From the NCBI GenBank assembly GCA_949130485.1, contig OX422188.1, positions 4,353,307 through 4,417,306 on the forward strand: DNA of 64,000 nt. Reading direction: 5' to 3'. Source of the stretch: Agelas oroides. Taxonomy: Eukaryota > Porifera > Demospongiae > Agelasida > Agelasidae. Position 1 is the first letter of the stretch. Every line of letters begins with the position of its first letter. A program made the position numbers and the translations under genes. Of this stretch, positions 23,165 to 35,227 are shown piece after piece. The notes beneath the pieces were generated by a model, which saw only the letters and a program-made list of their open reading frames with translations, had not been told where the DNA came from and searched no databases.

Positions 23165-26100
23165 CGGCGTTATCAGGTCTTTCCCGCACATAAACAGGCT
23201 TTCACAAACCTTACAGGGCCTCCACAACGGTGAAAACTGCTTTCTCGATCTTCTCTGACACTTAAACAGGCTTGCAAGTGCTTTCCAGCACCACCTCGGA
23301 GGTTAAAACGGCGTTATGATGTCTTTCTCGCGCATGAACAGGCTTGCACTACACTCGCAGGACATCTACAGTGGTGAAAACAGCTTTGACGATCTTCCAT
23401 GGCACTTAAACAAGCCTGCACGTGCTTCACAGCCCACCCTCGGTGATCAAAACGGCGTTATCAGGTCTTTCCCTCACACAAAAAGGCTTGCACCAACCTC
23501 ATAAGTCCTCTACAGCGGTGAAAACTGTTTTCTCGATCTTCTCTGGCACTTAAACATGTCTGCATGTGCTTCACAGCTCACCCACGGTGATTAAAACGGC
23601 GTTAACAGGTCGCTGCCGCACATAAACATGCTTGCACCAAACTCGCAGGGCCTCCACAACGGTGAAAGCTGCTTTCCCGATCTTCTCTGGCACTTAAACT
23701 TCCCTGCAAAGTGCTCCACAGCACCTACTCGGAGGTTAAAACGGCGTTATGAGGACTTTCTCTCACCTGAACAGTCTTGCACAAGCCTCACATGACCTCT
23801 ACAGTGGTGAAAACGTCTTTCCCGATCTTCTCTGGCACTTAAACTTCCTTGCAAAGTGCTCCACAGCACCTCCTCGGAGGTTAAAACGGCGTTATGAGGA
23901 TTTTCTCTGACCTGAACAGTCTTGCACTAGCATCACATGACCTCTACAGTGGTGAAAATAGCTTTCTCGGTCTTCTCTGGCACTTAAACACGCCTGCACG
24001 TGCTTCACAGCACCCCCTCGGTCATTAACACGCCATTATCAGGTGTTTCCCGCTCATAAACAAGCTTGCAACAAACTCACAGGGTCTCAACAACGGTGAA
24101 AACTGCTTTCACAATCTTCTCTGGCACTTAAACAGGCTTGCAAGTGCTTAACAGCATCCCCTCGGTGATTAAAACTTCGTTATCAGGTCTTTCCCGCACA
24201 TAAACAGGCTTGCACCAACCTCACAGGACCTCCACAACGGTGAAAACTGCTTTCTCGATCCTCTCTGGCACTAGACAGGCCTGCAAGTGCTCTACAGCAC
24301 CTCCTCGGAGGTTAAAACGGCGTTATCAGGTCTCTTCCTCACATAAACAGGCTTGCACCAAATTCGCACGGCCTCCACAATGGTGAAAGCTGCTTTCTCG
24401 GTCTTCTCTGGCCCTTAAACTGGCCTGCAAGTGCTTCACAGCACCTCCTCGGAGTTCAAAACGGCGTTATGAGTTGTTTCCCGCATATGGACAGGCATGC
24501 ACTAGCCTCACAGGACATATACAGTGGTGAAAACAGCTTTCTCGATCTTCCCTGGCATGTAAACAAGCCTGCACGTGTTTCACAGCACCCCCTCGGTGAT
24601 TTAAACTTCGTTATCAGGTGTTTCCCGCACATAAACTGGCTTGCTTCAAACTCACAAGGCCTCTACAGCGGTGGAAACTGCTTTCTCGATCTTCTCTGGC
24701 ACTAGACAGGCCTGCAAATGCACCACAGCACTTTCTAGGAGGTTAAAACAGCGTTATGAGGTCTTTCTCGCACATGATCAGGTTTGCACTAGCCTCACAT
24801 GACCTCTACAGTGGTGAAAACAGCTTTCTCGATCATCCCTGGCACTTAAATATGACTGTACGTGCTTCGAAGCACCGCCTCGGTGATTAAAACGGCGTTA
24901 TCAGGTCTTTCCCTCACATAAACAGGCTTGCACCAACCTCACAGGGTGAAAACTGCTTTCTCGATCTTCTCTGGCACTAGACAGGCCTGCAACAGCTCCC
25001 CAGCACCTCCTCTGAGGTTAAAACGGCGTTATGAGTTCTTTCTCGCACATGAACAGGCCTGCACTAGCCTCACAGTACCTCTACAGTGGTGAAAAGAGCT
25101 TTCTCGAGCATCCCTGACACTTAAACATAACTGTACGTGCTTCACAGCACCCCCTCGGTCATTTACACGGCGTTATTAGGTGTTTTCCGCACATAAACAG
25201 GCTTGCACCAACCTCACAGGGCCTCCACAACGGTGAAAACTGCTTTCTCAATCTTCTCTGGTACTCAAAGAGGCCTGCAAGTGCTTCACAGTACCCCCTC
25301 GGTGATTAAAACGGCGTTATCAGGACTTTCCCGCACATAAACAGGCTTGCACCAACCTCACAGGGCCTCTACAGCGGTGGAAACTGCTTTCTCGATCTTC
25401 TCTGGCACTAGACAGGCCTGCAACTGCTCCCCAGCTATTCCTCGGAGGTTAAAACGGCGTTATGAATTCATTCTCGCACATGAACAGGCCTGCACTAGCC
25501 TCACAGCACCTCTACAGTTGTGAAAACAGCTTTCTCGATCTTCCTTGGCACATAAATACGCCTGCACGTGCTTCACAGCATCCCCTCGGTCATTAACACG
25601 TCATTATCAGGTGTTTCCCGCACATAAACAAGCTTGCACCAAACACACAGGGCCTCAACCACGGTGAAACTGCTTTCTCAATCTTCTCTGGCACTTAAAC
25701 AGGCCTGCAAGTGCTTAACAGCATCACCTCGGTGATTAAAACTTCGTTATCAGGTCTTTCCCGCACATAAACAGGCTTGTACCACCCTCACAGGGCCTCC
25801 ACAACGGTGAAAACTGTTTACTCGATCTTCTCTGGCACTTAAACTGGCCTGCAAGTGCTCCACAGCATCTCGGAGGTTAAAACGGCGTTATGAGGACTTT
25901 CTCTCACCTGAACAGTCTTGCACTAGCCTCACAGGACCTCTACAGTGGTGAAAACAGCTTTCTCGATCATCCCTGGCACTTAAACATGACTGTACGTGCT
26001 TCACAGCACCCCGTCGGTTATTAACAAGGCGTTATTAGGTCTTTCCCGCGCATAAACAGGCCTGCACCAACCTTACAGGACTTCCACAACGGTGAAAACT

Positions 26101-26731
26101 GTTTTGTCGATCTTCTCTGGCACTTAAACAGGCCTGCAAGTATTTCACAGCACCTCCTCGGAGGTTAAAACGGCGTTATGAGTTCTTTCTCGCACATGAA
26201 CAGGCTTGCACAAGACTCACAGGATCTCTACAGTTAGGAAAACAGCTTTCTCGACCTTCCCTGGCACTTAAACAAGTCTGCACGTGCTTAACGGTATTGA
26301 AACGGCGTTATCAGGTCTTTCACGCACATAAACAGGCTTGCACTAACCTCAAAGGGCCACCACAACATTGAAAACTGCTTTCTCGATTTTCTCTGGCACT
26401 TAAACAGGCTTGCAAGTTCTCCACAGCACTTCCTCGGAGTTTAAAACGGCGTTATGAGTTGTTTTTCGCATATGGACAAGCTTGCACTAGCCTCACAGGA
26501 CATCTACAGTGGTGAAAAAAGCTTTCTCCATCTTCCCTGGCACGTAAACAAGCCTGCACGTGCTTCACAGCACCCCCTCGGTGATTAAAACTGCGTTATC
26601 AGGTCTTTCCCGCACATAAACAGGCTTGCACGAACCCCACAGGGCCTCTACAGCGGCTTTTTCGATCTTCTCTGGCACTAGACAGGTCTGCAAGTGCTTC
26701 ACAGCACCTCCTCGGAGGTTAAAACGGCGTT

Positions 26732-27872
26732 ATGAGTTCCTTCTCGCACGTTAACTGGCTTGCACTAGCCTCACAGGACCTCTACAGTGGTGAAAAAAGC
26801 CTTCTCGATCTTCCGTGGCACTTAAACAAGCCTGCACCTGCTTCAAAGCACCCACTCGGTGATTCAAACGGCGTTATCAGGTCCTTCCCGCACATAAACA
26901 GGCTTTCACCAACCTCACAGGGCCTCCACAACGGTGAAAACTGCTTTCTCGATCTTCTCTGGCACTTAAACAGGCTTGCAAGTGCTTCACAGCACCTCCT
27001 CGGAGGTTAAAACGGCGGTATGAGGTCTTTCTCGCGCATGAACAGGCTTATACTAGCCTCACAGGACATCTACAGTGGTGAAAACAGGGTTGACGATCTT
27101 CCATGGCACTTAAACAAGCCTGCACGTGCTTCACAGCACCCCCTCGGTGATCAAAACGGCGTTATCAGGTCTTTCCCTCACATAAAAAGGCTTGCACCAA
27201 CCTCACAAGGCCTCTACAGCGGTGAAAACTGCTTTCTCGACCTTCTCTGCCACTTAAACAGGCCTGCAAGCGCTTCCCAGCACCTCCTCATAGGTTAAAA
27301 CGGCGTTATGAGGTCTTTCTCGCACATGATCAGGCACTCACTAGCCTCACAGAACCTCTACAGTGGTGAAAACAGCTTTTTCGATCTTCCCTGGCACTTA
27401 AACAATCCTGCACGTGCTTCACAGTACCCCCTCGGTGATTTAAACTGCGTTATCAGGTCTTTCCCGCACATAAACAGGCTTGCACAAACCCCACAGGGTC
27501 TCTACAGCGGCTTTCTCGATCTTCTCTGGCACTAGACAGGTCTGCAAGTGCTTCACAGCACCTCCTCGGAGGTTAAAACGGCGTTATGAATTCTTTCTCG
27601 CACATTAACTGGCTTGCACTAGCCTTACAGGACCTCTACAGTGGTGAAAAAAGCTTTCTCGATCTTCCGTGGCACTTAAACAAGCCTGCACCTGCTTCAA
27701 AGCACCCACTCGGTGATTCAAACGGCGTTATCAGGTCTTTCCCGCACATAAACAGGCTTTCACCAACCTCACAGGGCCTCCACAACGGTGAAAACTGCTT
27801 TCTCGATCTTCTCTGGCACTTAAACAGGCTTGCAAGTGCTTCCCAGCACCTCCTCGGAGGTTAAAACGGCGT
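26732..27872. repeat. Run of near-regular 288-bp A/B dimers
   Basis: Equivalent ATG-containing positions fall at 26732, 27020, 27308, 27586 and 27874. Spacings are 288, 288, 278 and 288 bp; the 278-bp unit carries the 10-bp deletion. This is the clearest place to read the dimer: B half with CATGAACAGG and GTGGTGAAAAC, A half with CATAAACAGG and CAACGGTGAAAACTGC. Each dimer holds a 92-codon frame ending at TAA, with the next ATG nine bases further on in the same frame. Confidence 0.9.
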
Positions 27873-28690
27873 TATGAGGTCTTTCTCGCGCATGAACAGG
27901 CTTGCACTAGCCTCACAGGACATCTACAGTGGTGATAACAGCTTTTTCGATCTTCCCTGGCACTTTAACAAGCCTGCACGTGCTTCACAGCACCCCCTCG
28001 GTGATTATAACGGCGTTATGAGGCCTTTCCCGCACAGAAACAGGCTTGCACCAACCTCACAGGGCCTCCATAACGGTGAAAACTGTTCTCTCGATCTTCT
28101 CTGGCACTTAAAAAGGCCTGCAAGCGCTACCCAGCACCTCCTTGGATGTTAAAACGGCGTTATGAGGTCGTTTTCGCACATGAACAGGCTTGCACTAGCC
28201 TTACAGGACATCTACAGTGGTGAAAACAGCTATCTCGATCTTCCCTGGCACTTAAATAAGCCTGTACGTGCTTCACAGCACCGCCTCGGTCATTAATACG
28301 GCGTTATCAGGTCTCTCCCGCACATAAACATGCTTGAACCAAACTCGCAGGGCCTCCACAACGGTGAAAGCTGCTTTCTCGATCTTCTGTGGCACTTAAA
28401 CTGGCCTACAAGTGCTCTACAGCACCTCCTTGGAGATTAAAACGGCGTTATGAGGACATTCTCTCACATGAACAGTCTTGCACTAGCCTCACAGGACCTC
28501 TACAGTGGTGAAAACAGCTTTCTCGATCTTCCCTGGCACTTAAACAAGCCTGCACGTGCTTCACAGCATCCCCTGGGGGTTTAAAACGGCGTTATCAGGT
28601 CTTTCACGCACATAAACAGGCTTGTACCGACCTCACAAGGCCTCCACAGCGGTGAAAACTGCTTTCTCGATCTTCTCTGGCACTTAAACA

Positions 28691-29266
28691 AGCCTGCACG
28701 TGCTTCACAGCTCACCCTCGGTGATTAAAACGGCGTTATCAGGTCACTCCCGCACATAAACAGGCTTGCACCAAACTCACAGTGCCTCCACAACGGTGAA
28801 AACTGCTTTCTCGAACTTCTCTGGCACTTAAACAGGCCTGCAAGTGCTTCCCAGCACTTCCTCGGAGGTTAAAACTGCGTAATGAGTTCTTTCTCGCACA
28901 TGAACAGGCTTGCACTAGCCTCACAGGACATATACAGTGGTGAAAACAGCTTTCTCGATCTTCCCTGGCACTTAAACAAGCCTGCACGTGCTTCACAGCT
29001 CACCCTCGGTGATTAAAACGGCGTTATCAGGTCACTCCCGCACATAAACAGGCTTGCACCAACCTCACAGTGCCTCCACAACGGTGAAAACTGCTTTCTC
29101 GAACTTCTCTGGCACTTAAACAGGCCTGCAAGTGTTTTCCAGCACTTCCTCGGAGGGTAAAACTGCGTAATGAGTTCTTTCTCGCACATGAACAGGCTCG
29201 CACTAGCCTCACAGGACATGTACAGTGGTGAAAACAGCTTTCTCGATCTTCTCTGGCACTTAAACA
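28691..29266. repeat. Tandem duplication of one 288-bp dimer
   Basis: 28,691-28,978 and 28,979-29,266 are near-identical dimers. Both carry AGCTCACCCTCGG, GGTCACTCCCGCAC, ACAGTGCCTCC, CTCGAACTTC and GCGTAATGAG, a combination not seen elsewhere. This is a recent single-dimer duplication. Confidence 0.88.
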
Positions 29267-29736
29267 AGCCTGCACGTGCTTCACAGCACCCCCTCGGTGA
29301 TTAAAACGGCATTATCCCGTCTTTCCCTCACATAAACAGGCTTGTACCAACCTCACAGGGCCTCCACAGCGGTAAAAACTGCTTTCTCGATCTTCTCTGG
29401 CACTTAGACAGGCCTGCAAGTGCTTCACAGCATCTCCTCGGAGGTGAAAACGGCGTTATGAGTTCTTTCTCGCACATGAACAGGCTTGCACTGGACTCAC
29501 AGAACCTCTAGAGTGGTGAAAACAGCTTTCTCGATCTTCCCTGGCACTTAAACAAGCCTGCACGTGCTTCACAGCACCCCCTCGTTGATTCAAACGGCGT
29601 TATCAGGTCTTTCACGCACATAAACAGGCTTGCACCAACCTCAAAGGGCCACCAGAACGTTGAAAACTGCTTTCTCGATTTTCTCTGGCACTTAAACAGG
29701 CCTGCAAGTTCTCCACAGCACCTCCTCGGAGTTTAA

Positions 29737-30243
29737 CCCTTTAAATGCTAAATTAATTCCCCTAAAGGTCTTGTGTAGACTAGTCCCACCTTCTTTCACC
29801 TGCATTTCCACTTCTGCCAGGAGTTAGCCCGAGAAACTTGATCCACAGCTTGCTTCAGAAGTTTTTTGCAGGTTCATGACCCTGACCACACCCACTCATT
29901 ACCAAGCGTTCAATAGTCTGGGCCCTCCGACCAGGGAACGCTCCTCCAGACTGAAAGCTGCCTAAAAAAACAGAAATAGAGTCCCTACAAGGTGAAAGGA
30001 CCGTGTTCTGTGCTCGTTTGTACAAGAAAGTGGAGGAGCGGGACACCCAGCGCTGACCAGGCCTTTTCTATAGCCAGCTGCAACAGCCGCCATGCACTGT
30101 CAGCTAGAGCGGTGCACCCACCCACCTCCCCCTGTCCCACAGTTTCTGCTAGCGCAGAACCTATCTTCAAAACGGATTGCGCCAACTGATAACATGCGGC
30201 CGAATTTCGATGACGCGTATAGCCATCAATCGCTGTTAAACGG
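29737..30243. mobile_element. 507-bp TTAA MITE, family C (solo copy)
   Basis: Flanked by TTAA at 29733-29736 and 30244-30247; removing the element restores the satellite string GAGTTTAAAACG. The left end starts CCCTTTAAATGC and the right end reads GTTAAACGG, an imperfect inverted repeat (the sibling copy ends GTTAAAGGG). The interior shares long strings with 59029-59535 and with the B part of the composites, e.g. CCGCCATGCACTGTCAG and GGATTGCGCCAACTGATAAC. It has a small internal stem, AGTCTGG (29915-29921) with CCAGACT (29946-29952). No coding capacity is evident. TTAA specificity plus CCCTTT termini fit a piggyBac-type non-autonomous element. Confidence 0.88.
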
Positions 30244-33200
30244 TTAAAACGTCGTTATGAGTTGTTTCTCACATATGGACAGGCTTGCACTAGCCTCACA
30301 GGACATCTACAGTGGTGAAAAAAGCCTTCTCGATCTTCCCTGGCACGTAAACAAGCCTGAACGTGTTTCACAGCACCCCCTCGGTGATTAATACGGCGTT
30401 ATCAAGTCTTTCCTGCACATAAACAGGCTTGTACCAACCTCACAAGGCCTCCACAGCGGTGAAAACTGCTTTCCCGATCTTCTCTTGCGCTTACACAAGC
30501 CTGCAAGTGCTTCCCAGCACTTCCTCGGTGGTTAAAATGGCGTTATAAGTTCTTTCTCGCACATGAACCGGCTTTCACTAGCCTCACAGGACGTCTACAG
30601 TTGTGAAAACAGCTTTCTCGATCTTCCATGGCACTTAAAGAAGTCTGCACGTGCTCCACAGCACCCCCTCGATGATCAAAACGGCGTTATCAGGTCTTTC
30701 GCTCACATAAAAAGGCTTGCACCAACCACACAGGGCCTCTACAGAGGTTGAAACTGCTTTCTCGATCTTGTCTGGCACTCAAACAGGCCTTCAAGTGCTT
30801 CAAAGCACCCCCTCGGTGATTCAAACGGCGTTATCAGGTCTTTCCTGCAAATAAACAGGCTTGCACCAACCTCACAGGGCCTCTACAGCGGTGGAAACTG
30901 CTTTCTCGATCTTCTCTGGCACTAGACAGGCCTGCAAGTGCTCTACAGCACCTCCTCGAATGTTAAAACGGCATTATGAGAATTTTCTCTCACCTGAACA
31001 GTCTTGCACTAGCCTCACAGGACCCCTACAGTGGTGAAAACAGCTTTCTCGATCTTCCCTGGCACTTAAACAAGCCTGCACGTGCTTCACAGCACCTTCT
31101 CGGTGATCAAAACAGTGTTATCAGGTCTTTCCCTCACATAAACAGGCTTGCACCAACCTCACAGGGTGAAAACTGCTTTCTCGATCATCACTGGCACTTA
31201 AACACGACTGTACGTGCTTCACAGCACTCCTTTGGTCATTAACATGAGTTCTTTCTCGCACATGAACAGGCTTGCACTAGCCTCATAGGACCTCTACAGT
31301 AGCGAAAACAGCTTTCTCGATCATCCCTGGCACTTAAACATGAGTGTACGTGCTTCGCAGCACCCCGTCGGTTATTACCAAGGCGTTATTATAGGTCTTT
31401 CACGCACATAAACAGGCTTGGACCAACCTTACAGGACTTCCACAACGGTGAAAACTGTTGTGTCGATCTTCTCTGGCGCTTAAACAGGCCTGCAAGTATT
31501 TCACAGCACCTCCTCGGAGGTTAAAACGGCGTTATGATGTCTTTCTCGCACATGAACAGGCTTGCACTAGACTCACAGGACCTCTACAGTGGGGAAAACA
31601 GCTTTCTCGATCTTCCCTGGCACATAAACAAGTCTGCACGTGCTTAACAGCATCCCCTTGGTGATTAAAACTTCGTTATCAGTTCTTTCCCACACATAAA
31701 CAGGCTTGCACCAACTTCACAAGGCCTCTACAGCGGTGGAAACTGCTTTCTCGATCTTATCTTGTACTAGACAAGCCTGCAAGTGCTCTACAGCACCTCC
31801 TCGGAGGTTAAAATGACGTTATGAGGTCTTTCTCCCACATTAACAGGCTTGCACTAGACTCGCAGGACCTCTACTGTGGTTAAAACAGCTTTCTCGATCA
31901 TCCCTTGCACTTAAACATGACCGTACGTGCTTCACAGCACCGCCTCGGTGATTAAAAACGGCGTTATCAGGTCTTTACCGCATATAAACATGCTTGCACC
32001 AAAGTCACAGGGCCTCCACAACGGTGAATGCTGCTTTCTCGATCTTCACTGGCACTTAAACTGGCCTGCAAGTGCTCCAAAGCAACTCCTCGGAGGTTAA
32101 AACGGCATTATGAGACCTTTCTCTCACCTGAACAGTCTTGCACTAGCCTCACAGGACCTCTACAGTGGTGAAAACAGCTTTCTCGATCTTCCCTGGCACT
32201 TAAACAAGCCTGCACGTGCTTCACAGCACCCCCTTGGTGATTAAAACGGCGTTATCAGGTCTTTTCCGCACATAAACAGGCTTGCACCAACCTCACAGGG
32301 CCTCTACAGCGGTGGAAACTGCTTTCTCGATCTTCTCTGGCACTCAAACAGGCCTTCAAGTGCTTCACAACACCCACTCGGTGATCAAAACGGCGTTATC
32401 AGGACTTTCCCGCACATAAACAGGTTTGCTTGAGCCTCTCAGGACCTCCACAGTGGTGAAAACAGCTTTCTCGATTCTCCCTGGCACTTTAACAAGCATG
32501 CACGTGCTTCAAAGCACCCCCTCGGTGATTAAAACCGCGTTATCAGGTCTTTCCCGCACATGAACAGGCTTGCACCAACCTCACATGGCCTCTACAGCGG
32601 TGGAAACTGCTTTCTCGATCTTCTCTGGCACTAGACAGGCCTGCAACTGCTCCCCAGAACCTCTTCGGAGGTTAAAACGTCGTTATGAGTTCTTTCTCGC
32701 ACATGAACAGGCCTGCACTAGCCTCACAGTACCTATACAGTGGTGAAAAGAGCTTTCTCGTTCATCCCTGGCACTTAAACATGACTGTACGTGCTTCACA
32801 GCACCCCCTCGGTCATTAACACGACGTTATCAGGTGTTTTCCGCACATAAACAGGCTTGCACCAACCTCACAGGGCCTCCACAACGGTGAAAACTGCTTT
32901 CTCAATCTTCTCTGGCACTCAAACAGGCCTGCAAGTGCTTCACAGCACCCCCTCGGTGATTAAAACGGCGTTATCAGGTCTTTCCCGCACATGAACAGGT
33001 TTGCTCGAGCCTCACAGGACCTCCACAGTGGTGAAAACTGCTTTCTCGATTCTCTCTGGCACTTAAACAAGCCTGTACGTGCTTCACAGCACCCCCCCTG
33101 TGATCATAACGGCGTTATCAGGCCTTTCCCTCACATAAACAGGCTTGCACCAACCTCACAGGGCCTCCACAACGGTGAAAACTGCTTTCTCAATCTTCTC

Positions 33201-35227
33201 TGGCACTCAAACAGGCCTGCAAGTGCTTCACAGCATCCCCTCGGTGATTAAAACGGCGTTATCAAGCCTTTCCCTCACATAAACATGCTTGCACCAACGT
33301 TACAGGGCCTCGACAACGGCGAAAACTGCTTTCTCGATCTTCTCTGGCACTTAAACAGGCCTGCAAGTGCTCCACAGCACCACCTCGGAGGTTAAAACGG
33401 CGTTATGAGGACTTTCTCTCACCTGAACAGTCTTGCACTAGCCTCACAGGACCTCTACAGTGGTGAAAACAGCTTTCTCGATCATCCCTGGCACTTAAAC
33501 ATGACTGTACGTGCTTCACAGCACCACCTCGGTCATTAACACGGCGTTATCAGGTGTTTTCCGCACTTAAACAGGCTTGCACCAACCTCACAGGGCCTCC
33601 ACAACGGTGAAAACTGCTTTCTCAATCTTCTCTGGTACTCAAACAGGCCTGCAAGTGCTTCACAGCACCCCCTCGGTGATTAAAACGGCGTTATCAGGTC
33701 TTTCCCGCACATAAACTGGTTTGCTCGAGCCTCACAGGACCTCAACAGTGGTGAAAACTGCTTTCTCGATTCTCTCTGGCACTTAAACAAGCCTGCACGT
33801 GCTTCACAGCACCCCCCGGTGATCATAACGGCGTTATCAGGCCTTTCCCTCACATAAACATGCTTACACCAACCTCACAGGGCCTCCACAACGGTGAAAA
33901 CTGCTTTCTCGATCTTCTCTGGCACTTAAACAGGCCTGCAAGTGCTACACAGCACCTCCTCGGAGGTTAAAACGGCGTTATGAGGACTTTCTCTCACCTG
34001 AACAGTCTTGCACTAGCGTCACAGGACCTCTACAGTGGTGAAAACAGCTTTCTCGATCATCCCTGGCACTTAAACATGACTGTACGTGCTTCACAGCACC
34101 CCCTCGGGCATTATCAAGGCGTTATTAGGTCTTTCCCGCACATAAACAGGCTTGGACCAACCTTACAGGACTTCCACAACGGTGAAAACTGTTTGGTCGA
34201 TCTTCTCTGGCACTTAAACAGGCCGGCAAGTATTTCACAGCACCTCCTCGGAGGTTAAAACGGCGTTATGATGTCTTTCTCGCACATGAACAGGCTTGCA
34301 CTAGACTCACAGGACCTCTACAGTGGGGAAAACAGCTTTCTCGATCTTCCCTGGCACTTAAACAAGTCTGCACGTGCTTAACAGCATCCCCTCGGTGATT
34401 AAAACTTCGTTATCAGGTCTTTCCCGCACATAAACAGGCTTGCACCAACCTCACAGGACCTCCACAACGGTGAAAACTGCTTTCTCGATGCTCTCTGGCA
34501 CTAGACAGGCCTGCAAGTGCTCTACAGCACCTCCTCGGAGGTTAAAATGGCGTTATGAGGTCTTTCTAACACATGAACAGGCTTGCACTAGACTCGCAGG
34601 ACCTCTACTGTGGTGAAAACAGCTTTCTCGATCATCCCTGGCACTTAAACATGACTGTACGTGCTTCACAGCACCGCCTCGGTGATTAAAACGACGTTAT
34701 CAGGTTTTAACCGCATATAAACATGCTTGCACCAAAGTCGCAGAGCCTCCACAACGGAGAAAGCTGCTTTCTCGATCTTCACTGGCACTTAAACTGGCCT
34801 GCAAGTGCTCCACAGCACCTCCTCGGAGGTTAAAACGGCGTTATGAGGACATTCTCTCACCTGAACAGTCTTGCACTAGCCTCACAGGACCTCTACAGTG
34901 GTGAAAACAGCTTTCTCGATCTTCCCTGGCACTTAAACAAGCCTGCACGTGCTTCCCAGCACACCCTCGGTGATTAAAACGGCGGTATCAGGTCTTTCCC
35001 TCACATAAAAGGCTTGCACCAACCTCACAGGACCTCCACAACGGTGAAAACCGCTTTCTCGATCTTCTCTGGCACTTAAACAGGCCTGCAAGTGCTTCCC
35101 AGCACTTCCTTGGAGGTAAAAACGGCGTTATGAGTTCTTTCTCGCACATGAACAGTCTTGCACTACACACACGGAACCTCTACAGGGTGAAAACAGCTTT
35201 CTCGATCTTCACTGGCACTTAAACAAG
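30244..35227. repeat. 144-bp satellite array, block 6
   Basis: A/B satellite in which new variants first appear: monomers with GTTTGCTCGAGCCTCACAGG (XhoI site), units with GGTCATTAACACGG plus GGTGTTTTCCGCAC, and units with GATCATAACGG plus GGCCTTTCCCTCAC. A 4-mer of these (33,392-33,966) is an isolated copy of the 576-bp unit found at 40-42 kb. A hybrid monomer near 31,240 joins TCATTAAC directly to ATGAGTTCTTTC. The 10-bp-deletion A monomers of the left half are not seen here. 34,345-35,227 is the left arm of the segmental duplication carrying the 877-bp element. Confidence 0.97.
33392..33966. repeat. 576-bp-type 4-mer higher-order repeat (isolated copy, 575 bp)
   Basis: Four monomers in the order GAGGACTTTCTCTCACCTG, GGTGTTTTCCGCAC, TTTGCTCGAGCC and GATCATAACGG, the same order as the tandem 4-mers at 40,445-41,596. 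Two bases are lost in ACCCCCCGGTG. Confidence 0.85.

Larger units (their letters stand above)
19019..29736. repeat. 144-bp satellite array, block 5 (longest uninterrupted stretch)
   Basis: About 10.7 kb of A/B satellite without insertion. It contains the 1719-bp-offset copies (20,437-21,445 and 22,156-23,164), the near-copies of block 2 (22,687-23,555 and 24,905-25,775), a clean run of 288-bp dimers at 26,732-28,160 and the 288-bp tandem copy at 28,691-29,266. Units with GTCGTTTTCGCAC recur near 19,310, 21,600 and 28,160, as they do at 5,550 and 6,510. One shortened monomer near 26,290 reads TTAACGGTATTGAAACGG, an internal deletion. The block ends at GGAGTTTAA, the target of the 507-bp MITE. 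Confidence 0.97.

Noticed and set aside
29013..29284. Minus-strand frames rich in C and H suggesting a zinc-finger gene
   Set aside because: The cysteine and histidine spacing does not fit C2H2 fingers, the period is 48 codons rather than 28, and stops interrupt the frame in most units.
30563..30751. Separate gene at the start of block 6
   Set aside because: The peptide matches the satellite frame found elsewhere and the DNA is ordinary A/B monomer.
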